Below the pieces are notes generated by a model. That model was not told the DNA's origin and searched no databases. It worked only from the letters and a program-made list of their open reading frames with translations. The position numbers were made by a program, and so were the translations under genes. This document shows, in pieces, positions 5,797 through 10,113 of a stretch of 10,113 bases of DNA. Positions within the stretch are counted from its first letter, which is position 1; each line of letters begins with the position of its first letter. Location: positions 1-10,113 of the forward strand of contig JAEYTJ010000205.1 of the NCBI GenBank assembly GCA_023434095.1. The letters run 5' to 3'. This stretch comes from Pseudomonadota bacterium (GTDB lineage: Bacteria > Pseudomonadota > Alphaproteobacteria > Rhizobiales > Xanthobacteraceae).

Positions 5797-6729
5797 TCAT
5801 AACACTTCCAGTTGCAGGCCCTCGCCGCTGAAAGGGTCGTCCAGCGAGGCGCAATGGACCATCTGCCAGGCGGCCCAGAGCTCGAACTCAGCGAGAAATG
5901 CCGCATCGAGCGCCGCGAGATGGCCGCCCGGCATGACCCTGAACCAGCCTTTCGCATCGGCTTCCGCGAAGAGACTGCCGATATGGGCGGCCGACACCTG
6001 GAGGCGGTCGGCGAGATCGCGCCGCCGCAAGGATACCGGCGACGGCGCGCCTTCGAAGCTCTGCGCGTAATGGTTGCCGATGACGGCCGTCAGCAGCGGG
6101 TAACCGCAGTCGCGCTGGGCGAAGGAGAGCACGGCGGGAAACGGGTGCAACAGCGTGCCGTGAGCGAGAACATAGGCGGCCGACCGCGCCACGAGATCGC
6201 CCAGCGCGTCGGGATCCTCCAGCCGGGCGGCACGGGAGAACGAGGGTCCGGGGGGCGGGACGAGCCGTTCGAGCGCGGCGACGAACAGACGCGGCGAGCG
6301 GCCGATCTCACCGATCACCACTGCGGACGGCCTCAACAGGGTAGCGCGACGGTCGGCGGGGTCGGCGTCCACTTCCACCAGCCGTCCGGCCCGGAGCGCC
6401 GCGACGAAGCCGGCCGTCTGGCGCGGGCTCACGCCCGACACCTTCTGCAGCGCGGAAAGCGTCGGCGGCGGCCCGCCTCGCCGGCGCCATTGATAGTAAT
6501 TGTGGATTAGCATGTAGCAGACGAGGTAGCGCCCGAGCTGGTCGAACAGCTTGTAATAGGGCCAGCGCACCCCCGGACCGGTGGCCATCCCGGCGCAGTA
6601 ATCGGCGACGGCCGGACCGAGGCCGGGATGACGCAGCAGAGCGTCGACGCGCTCGGCAAGGCCCGGCGGCAGTCCCGCCGGCCGGTCGGTGGGCCCGCGC
6701 GTTCCCGGCTCCCGCGTCCGTCTCGCCAC
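5797..6729 (-). CDS. Regulator-like protein with two winged-helix-like segments, family not recognised
   Basis: A 310-residue cytoplasmic protein without signal or membrane segment. I do not recognise its family. Residues 88-136 look like a MarR-type winged helix: TLSALQKVSGVSPRQTAGFVA as helix-turn-helix, then LVEVDADPADRRATLLRPS as the wing. Residues 232-275 form a second such segment (LRRRDLADRLQVSAAHIGSL, then GWFRVMPGGHLAA). An aromatic-rich stretch at 57-81 (PYYKLFDQLGRYLVCYMLIHNYYQW) precedes the first. Two winged helices in one chain suggest a pseudo-dimer or a regulator binding an asymmetric site. The frame starts with GTG at 6729, with AGGT about 8 nt upstream. It lies 198 nt upstream of the cytochrome c gene in the same direction and is divergent from the carbonic anhydrase, so either set could be its target. 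Function as a transcription factor is inferred from these segments only. Confidence 0.65.
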   Translation of the reverse strand: MARRTREPGTRGPTDRPAGLPPGLAERVDALLRHPGLGPAVADYCAGMATGPGVRWPYYKLFDQLGRYLVCYMLIHNYYQWRRRGGPPPTLSALQKVSGVSPRQTAGFVAALRAGRLVEVDADPADRRATLLRPSAVVIGEIGRSPRLFVAALERLVPPPGPSFSRAARLEDPDALGDLVARSAAYVLAHGTLLHPFPAVLSFAQRDCGYPLLTAVIGNHYAQSFEGAPSPVSLRRRDLADRLQVSAAHIGSLFAEADAKGWFRVMPGGHLAALDAAFLAEFELWAAWQMVHCASLDDPFSGEGLQLEVL

Positions 6730-6827
6730 TCACGATACCTGCAAAGTTTGGGCTGTTTCGCCCACTCGACTTAGAAATACTTGGAACCGACAAGAGATAG
6801 GAGGTACTCTGAGCAGGGCGCCTCCGT

Positions 6828-6846
6828 TGACGGCTGCATGCCGTCA
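6828..6846. promoter_or_regulatory. Perfect inverted repeat ahead of the carbonic anhydrase start
   Basis: TGACGGC (6828-6834) and GCCGTCA (6840-6846) are perfect 7-bp arms around TGCAT. The repeat begins inside TTGACG (6827-6832), a good -35-like hexamer for the plus strand, but no convincing -10 follows at 16-18 nt. It may be an operator in the divergent intergenic region (6730-6880), or a hairpin in the carbonic anhydrase leader ending 34 nt before the ATG. Confidence 0.4.
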
Positions 6847-6880
6847 TCATCAATCACGGCACGCCCAGGGAGAAACGCCC

Positions 6881-7600
6881 ATGTGCAACGATCACGCCTT
6901 TGTCCCATCGCGCCGCATGGCGCTCACCGCCGGCCTCGGGCTCGCGTCGGCTGCCTTTCTCGGCGGCTTGGCGCTGCCTGTGGGTGCCTTCGCGCAGGAT
7001 GCGCCGCCCAACGCCATCAGCCCTGACGAAGCGCTGAAGCGGCTGATGGACGGAAACGGCCGCTACACCTCAAACGCCCTGAACAATCGCGATTTTTCGG
7101 CGGGGCGCGCCGCCCGGGCCAAGGCTCAGTATCCGTTCGCGGGACTGGTGAGCTGCGCCGATTCCCGCGTCGCCCCCGAGCTTGCCTTCGACCAGGGGCC
7201 AGGCGAACTGTTCGTCGTCCGCGTGGCGGGCAACTTCGTCAATGACGACGGTCTGGCGAGCCTCGAATACGGCGTGAAGTTTCTGGGCGTGCCGCTCATC
7301 ATGGTGCTCGGCCATACCAATTGCGGTGCGGTCGACGCGGCGATCAAGGTGGTGAAAGAGAATATCAGCCTGCCGGGGCATCTCGATGAGCTGATCGACA
7401 GCATCAAGCCGGCTGTCCAGACGGCGTTGAAGACCAATCCGCAGGATCCGCTCAATGCGGCGATCGTGGAAAACGTGCGCTACAACGTGAAGGAATTGGC
7501 CGAGTCGACGCCGATCATCACCGAGTATGTGGCAAACGGAAAGCTGAAGATCGTCGGCGGCGTCTATGATCTCGCCAGCGGCAAGGTCAGCCTCGTCTAG
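6881..7600 (+). CDS. Beta-class carbonic anhydrase with Tat signal (periplasmic)
   Basis: A 239-residue beta-carbonic anhydrase that interconverts CO2 and bicarbonate. Zinc ligands are visible: Cys92 in SCADSR (with the Asp94/Arg96 dyad), His145 and Cys148 in GHTNCGA. The VRVAGNFVNDDGLASLEYGV block (114-133) is typical. The N-terminus has SRRM and a hydrophobic stretch ending near GAFA|Q (residue 38), a twin-arginine-type signal, so the enzyme should be periplasmic. AGGGAG 8 nt before the ATG fixes the start; an in-frame region upstream back to 6689 overlaps the divergent gene and is rejected. It is divergent from the regulator-like gene and ends at a strong hairpin. In a methylotroph it could capture CO2 released from C1 oxidation or aid bicarbonate supply for carboxylation; this role is an inference. 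Confidence 0.93.
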   Translation: MCNDHAFVPSRRMALTAGLGLASAAFLGGLALPVGAFAQDAPPNAISPDEALKRLMDGNGRYTSNALNNRDFSAGRAARAKAQYPFAGLVSCADSRVAPELAFDQGPGELFVVRVAGNFVNDDGLASLEYGVKFLGVPLIMVLGHTNCGAVDAAIKVVKENISLPGHLDELIDSIKPAVQTALKTNPQDPLNAAIVENVRYNVKELAESTPIITEYVANGKLKIVGGVYDLASGKVSLV

Positions 7601-7608
7601 AAGCCTTG

Positions 7609-7636
7609 CGGGCGGCCCGGCGAACCGGGCTGCCCG
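7609..7636. terminator. Strong hairpin between convergent genes, probable bidirectional transcription end
   Basis: A 12-bp stem (7609-7620 with 7625-7636, one G-T wobble) carries a CGAA tetraloop. It starts 8 nt after the carbonic anhydrase stop and lies between it and the convergent ABM gene ending at 7669. No T-run follows on either side, so it is terminator-like by position and stem strength but not a textbook intrinsic terminator. Confidence 0.55.
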
Positions 7637-7668
7637 TGCCGGCGTTCCTCGGCGCCCGGCCTGCCGCT

Positions 7669-7974
7669 TCAGATCGACGGGCCGAGATCGACGATGCGCT
7701 CATGCGTCACCGCGGGCGGCGCCTCGAAAGTGGGGCCGACAAGGCCGCGCCAGAGCTGGAAATCTTCCGAGTTGCGGAAATCGACCATGTGGTTGTCCAG
7801 CGTCTCCCACTGCACCACGAGGCGGTAGACGCTGGGCGTCTCGATCACCTGGTGCAGGGCGACGCCATGGCAGCCCTTGGCCCGCAGGAAAAGCGGCACG
7901 GCCTTGGTGACGCCGGCCTCGAAGGCGGCCTCCTCGCCCGGCTTGATCCGCAGTTCGGCAATCTCGATGATCAT
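7669..7974 (-). CDS. Antibiotic biosynthesis monooxygenase (ABM) domain protein
   Basis: A 101-residue protein filling one ABM (dimeric alpha-beta barrel) domain. It begins IIEIAELRIKPGEEAAFEAG, and the central VALHQVIETPSVYRLVVQWE and C-terminal FRNSEDFQLWRGLVGP are typical. Members include quinol or small-phenol monooxygenases and many small stress proteins, so the substrate cannot be named. The domain usually works as a homodimer without a cofactor. The ATG at 7974 is chosen because GGGGAG lies about 5 nt upstream; a TTG at 7986 would add four residues and place that site inside the coding region. It lies 98 nt downstream of the esterase gene on the same strand and converges with the carbonic anhydrase gene. 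Confidence 0.85.
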   Translation of the reverse strand: MIIEIAELRIKPGEEAAFEAGVTKAVPLFLRAKGCHGVALHQVIETPSVYRLVVQWETLDNHMVDFRNSEDFQLWRGLVGPTFEAPPAVTHERIVDLGPSI

Positions 7975-7999
7975 GCGTCTCCCCAATCGTTCTGACGGC

Positions 8000-8016
8000 G
8001 GCGCTGCCGCAGCGCC
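8000..8016. other. Perfect 8-bp inverted repeat between the esterase and ABM genes
   Basis: GGCGCTGC (8000-8007) and GCAGCGCC (8009-8016) flank one central base, 25 nt ahead of the ABM start and 56 nt past the esterase stop. As RNA it gives a 7-bp stem with a 3-nt loop. No T-run follows. It could be an operator for the ABM gene or a 3' hairpin of the esterase mRNA. The rest of this 98-nt gap shows nothing. Confidence 0.35.
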
Positions 8017-8072
8017 CCATCAGGATCACAAGCACGAACGGGCCGCCGCAACAAGGCGGAGGAGGAAGCCTT

Positions 8073-9230
8073 CTAGTTCATCAGCCCGGCCGCCCGCAGC
8101 GCCTGCTCGATGATGCCTTTGATTCGGGGCGCGCTGCCCGCTCCCTCCGGTGAAGCGTTGCCGGCCGGCGCGGAATCCGCGTGCTCCCGCTGGCCGAAAG
8201 ACCGGGGGCCCTGCGTCCGCAAGGCGGGCGCCAGGCGCCGGCGCGAGGCGGGCTTTGACGAGACCGTCGCGGCCTCATCGGCCCCGATGCCCCAGAAGCG
8301 GGCGATCTCGCGCGTCGAGGAAATGCCGACATCCAGCATATAGGGCCCGGGGGCACCGAGGTCGCTGTCCAGCGGGGTGCCGTGACCCATGGCGGCCACC
8401 GTGTTCAATTCGATCACCGCCTCGCCCGCGGCGTCGCACCAGACTCGCCGCACCCTGCCACCGGAGACCTCCTCTTGCGCGGGCATCTCGCCAAGGCGAT
8501 GCACACCCCGCCACTGCGCGGCGATGTCGTCGGCATTGGAGGGCGCCACGGTGTGGTCCGCCATGCCCTGCCATATCGCCACCCGAGGCCAGGGCCCGGT
8601 ATGCGGCGAGGCCTGCCGCAACAGCGCCCACAGCTCCTCGTCCGACGCGGGCGCCTGCCCGCGCATGCAGTCGAACGCTTCCGGCACGGTGGATGCGCAG
8701 CCATAGGCGAGGCCGGCAATCACCGCCCCGCCGGCGAAGACCTCCGGATAGGTCGCGAGCATTACATTGGCCATCGCGCCGCCGGCGGAAAGGCCGGTGA
8801 CGAAGACGCGGTCGCGATCAAGACCATGGACCCCGATCATCGTCTCGATCATCTGGCGGATGGACAGCGCTTCGCCGCAATCGCGTCGCGCGTCGCCCGG
8901 ACGGAACCAGTTGAAGCAGAGATTCGGATTATTGCCATGGTGCTGCTCCGGATACAGCAGCGCGAAACCCGCTTCATCGGCCAGGTCCGACCAGCCGGAG
9001 CGATGATCGTAGTCACCGGCATTCTGCTTGCAGCCATGGAGCACGACGACGAGGGGAGCCCCCTCCGGCAGGTCGGCCGGGCGGTGGAAATGCGCCCGCA
9101 GCCGGCCGGGATTCGAGCCGAAATCGGCAAGCGTCTGGAGCCGGCCGGGCGACGTGTCGCCCATGTAAGGAGCGCCGCGGCGCGCGCCTAAGGCGGCGAG
9201 CTGCGCGATGGTGTCCGACATTGTCCGCAA
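8073..9230 (-). CDS. PHB-depolymerase-family esterase (alpha/beta hydrolase)
   Basis: A polyhydroxybutyrate depolymerase-type serine esterase, 385 residues from TTG 9230 (numbering below is from ATG 9221, 382 residues). The oxyanion segment LHGCKQNAGDYDHRSGW lies at 61-77. The FNWFRPGD block is at 103-110, the lipase box GLSAGG is at 143-148 (nucleophile Ser145), Asp222 is in MADHTVAP, and His280 is in MGHGTPLD. No signal peptide is seen, so it may act on intracellular polymer or oligomers, or on other esters. Residues 320-365 form a low-complexity Ser/Arg/Pro-rich linker, ending in a short helix (IKGIIEQALRAAGLMN) that recurs in related proteins as I recall them. AGGAG lies 7 nt before the in-frame TTG at 9230 but 16 nt before ATG 9221, so TTG is preferred. 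A terminator separates it from the acetamidase gene upstream; the ABM gene follows. Confidence 0.88.
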   Translation of the reverse strand: MRTMSDTIAQLAALGARRGAPYMGDTSPGRLQTLADFGSNPGRLRAHFHRPADLPEGAPLVVVLHGCKQNAGDYDHRSGWSDLADEAGFALLYPEQHHGNNPNLCFNWFRPGDARRDCGEALSIRQMIETMIGVHGLDRDRVFVTGLSAGGAMANVMLATYPEVFAGGAVIAGLAYGCASTVPEAFDCMRGQAPASDEELWALLRQASPHTGPWPRVAIWQGMADHTVAPSNADDIAAQWRGVHRLGEMPAQEEVSGGRVRRVWCDAAGEAVIELNTVAAMGHGTPLDSDLGAPGPYMLDVGISSTREIARFWGIGADEAATVSSKPASRRRLAPALRTQGPRSFGQREHADSAPAGNASPEGAGSAPRIKGIIEQALRAAGLMN

Positions 9231-9301
9231 GGGAAATCTCCTGGCTGCGGCGCCCAAAAGCTGAACGGCACGAGGCTAACGCCCCTCCGACCAGATCGTT
9301 G

Positions 9302-9312
9302 CTGCACTGCAC
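9302..9312. promoter_or_regulatory. Near-match to the PhaR-type CTGC-N3-GCAG site upstream of the esterase gene
   Basis: CTGC-ACT-GCAC differs from CTGC-N3-GCAG at one base. It can equally be read as a tandem CTGCA repeat. It lies about 72 nt upstream of the esterase start, inside the 124-nt gap after the acetamidase gene, and partly touches the T-tract of that gene's terminator. The PHB-type product of the downstream gene makes the match worth noting, but alone it is weak. Confidence 0.25.
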
Positions 9313-9343
9313 AAAAACAAGAGGCCTCGCGCCAGCGTGAGGC
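9311..9343 (-). terminator. Intrinsic terminator of the acetamidase/formamidase gene
   Basis: On the minus strand, 11 nt after the stop codon, GCCTCAC (9343-9337) pairs with GCGAGGC (9330-9324; 7 bp, one G-U wobble) around a 6-nt loop. It is followed by a T-rich tail (CTCTTGTTTTTGTG, from 9323 downward). Stem, loop and T-tract are all in the right order, the clearest terminator in the window. Confidence 0.75.
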
Positions 9344-9354
9344 GGGCAAACGGG

Positions 9355-10113
9355 TCAATCGCCTTCGCTGCGCTGATGCTGCGCAAAAAGCCGTTTACTC
9401 AGAATGGCATGGACACCCCAGTTTCCATCCACCACCTGGGTTATCCCGAAATCCACTGCTGCCGACATCAGCGCCACCGCCTCGTCTTCGCTCAGCGCCT
9501 GCGTCGTCATGAGAAAACGGCGCATTTTGCGGAAGGCGTCGCGCATGGCGAGGTCGAGCGATGATTTTGCATAGACTTCGCTCTGCCCGCTGGCGCCGAA
9601 CTCGGCGAGGTAGTTCGGGTGGCTGAAGCCGGTCAAGATCCAGTCGTCCAGGGTCTCGATCAGTGGATAGGTCAGGTCGGCGAGCACAGTGCCGGCGATC
9701 TCCGCCTTCTTGTGGAGCGTGACGCGAAAGGTGCCTGTCATCGAGCATTCGATCGCCGTGCCCGAAAGCTCGCCATCCCCCTGGGCGGCATGCGGGTCGC
9801 CCACCGAGAGCAGCGCGCCGGGAACGGATACCGGGAGGTAGACCGTCGCCCCCTTGCCCAGCCGCCAATTGTCGAGGTTTCCGCCGAAATAGGCCGGCGG
9901 CACGGAATCGACGAGTTCCGCCTCGCGCGGTGCCACGGCGACGACACCGAAATGCGGGCGCAGCGGAATCCGCACGCCGTCCAGCACCTTGGTCTGCAGG
10001 GCCACCGTCCCGGGCCGCACCAGTACGCCGGGATAGTCGTAGAGCGTGTGCTGAACACCGGACGGGTCGGTCTGCGGCTCCCAGCGATAGGAGTGCAGCG
10101 CCCTCGCATAGGG
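9355..10113 (-). CDS. Acetamidase/formamidase family protein, C-terminal part (start beyond right edge)
   Basis: The frame is open from the right edge to the TGA at 9355, giving 252 residues of the C-terminal portion. A GTG at 10020 is internal, because coding continues upstream of it (PYARALHSYRWEPQ). The family blocks are clear: FGGNLDNWRLGKGATVYLPV (fragment 76-95), then GALLSVGDPHAAQGDGELSG (99-118), whose Asp/His/Glu belong to the metal-binding active site as known for formamidase FmdA. The protein hydrolyses short amides such as formamide or acetamide to ammonia and the acid. In a methylotroph, formamide hydrolysis would give formate and nitrogen, but the true substrate is unknown. The missing N-terminus prevents judging whether it is cytosolic or exported. 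It ends at a clean terminator, so it is probably transcriptionally separate from the esterase gene. Confidence 0.85.
   Translation of the reverse strand, partial: PYARALHSYRWEPQTDPSGVQHTLYDYPGVLVRPGTVALQTKVLDGVRIPLRPHFGVVAVAPREAELVDSVPPAYFGGNLDNWRLGKGATVYLPVSVPGALLSVGDPHAAQGDGELSGTAIECSMTGTFRVTLHKKAEIAGTVLADLTYPLIETLDDWILTGFSHPNYLAEFGASGQSEVYAKSSLDLAMRDAFRKMRRFLMTTQALSEDEAVALMSAAVDFGITQVVDGNWGVHAILSKRLFAQHQRSEGD

Noticed and set aside
6783..6807. GGAAC as a general-stress (EcfG-type) promoter ahead of the carbonic anhydrase
   Set aside because: No CGTT occurs 16-17 nt downstream; the nearest is far too distant.
1..10113. tRNA, rRNA, CRISPR array, insertion sequence or phage genes
   Set aside because: No cloverleaf-like segment, spaced direct repeats, transposase or integrase motifs were seen on either strand.

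Overview
The window is GC-rich DNA (with one obvious AT-rich island near 4060-4165) from a methylotrophic alphaproteobacterium. Protein resemblance suggests Hyphomicrobiales, perhaps Xanthobacteraceae such as Xanthobacter, Ancylobacter or Starkeya; this placement is inferred from gene content and not tested. Its core is a lanthanide-type (XoxF) methanol oxidation locus on the minus strand.

Reading the minus strand from right to left, the co-directional genes are: a regulator-like protein with two winged-helix-like segments (6729-5797), a small periplasmic cytochrome c of the c2/c550 type (5598-5194), a Tat-exported metallo-beta-lactamase-fold protein of the quinoprotein-associated type (5151-4186), the PQQ methanol dehydrogenase xoxF (3811-2006), its cytochrome acceptor xoxG (1793-1206), the periplasmic binding-protein-like xoxJ (1201-323), and the start of a PQQ-associated CXXCW rhodanese-like protein that runs off the left edge (305-<1). 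XoxF would oxidise methanol (or formaldehyde) in the periplasm and pass electrons to XoxG, then probably to the small cytochrome c and a terminal oxidase. XoxJ, the MBL protein and the CXXCW protein are accessory factors of poorly known function. No mxaI or mxaF is present in the window, and XoxF has the extra Asp diagnostic of lanthanide binding.

The largest gene-free stretch, 3812-4185, is the xoxF control region. It has an AT-rich block with a perfect TATAAT on the minus strand framed by 8-bp inverted repeats, three hairpin-forming sequences in the presumed 5' leader, and a perfect CTGC-N3-GCAG palindrome resembling PhaR (PHB-responsive repressor) operators. Upstream of the small cytochrome c is a sequence resembling an Irr iron-control element.

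The right part is a different neighbourhood. A Tat-exported beta-carbonic anhydrase (6881-7600, plus strand) is divergent from the regulator and ends at a strong hairpin. It converges on a minus-strand group: an ABM-domain small protein (7974-7669), a PHB-depolymerase-type esterase (9230-8073), and the C-terminal part of an acetamidase/formamidase (from beyond the right edge to 9355) that ends at a well-formed intrinsic terminator. No tRNA, rRNA, insertion sequence, CRISPR array or phage gene was seen.
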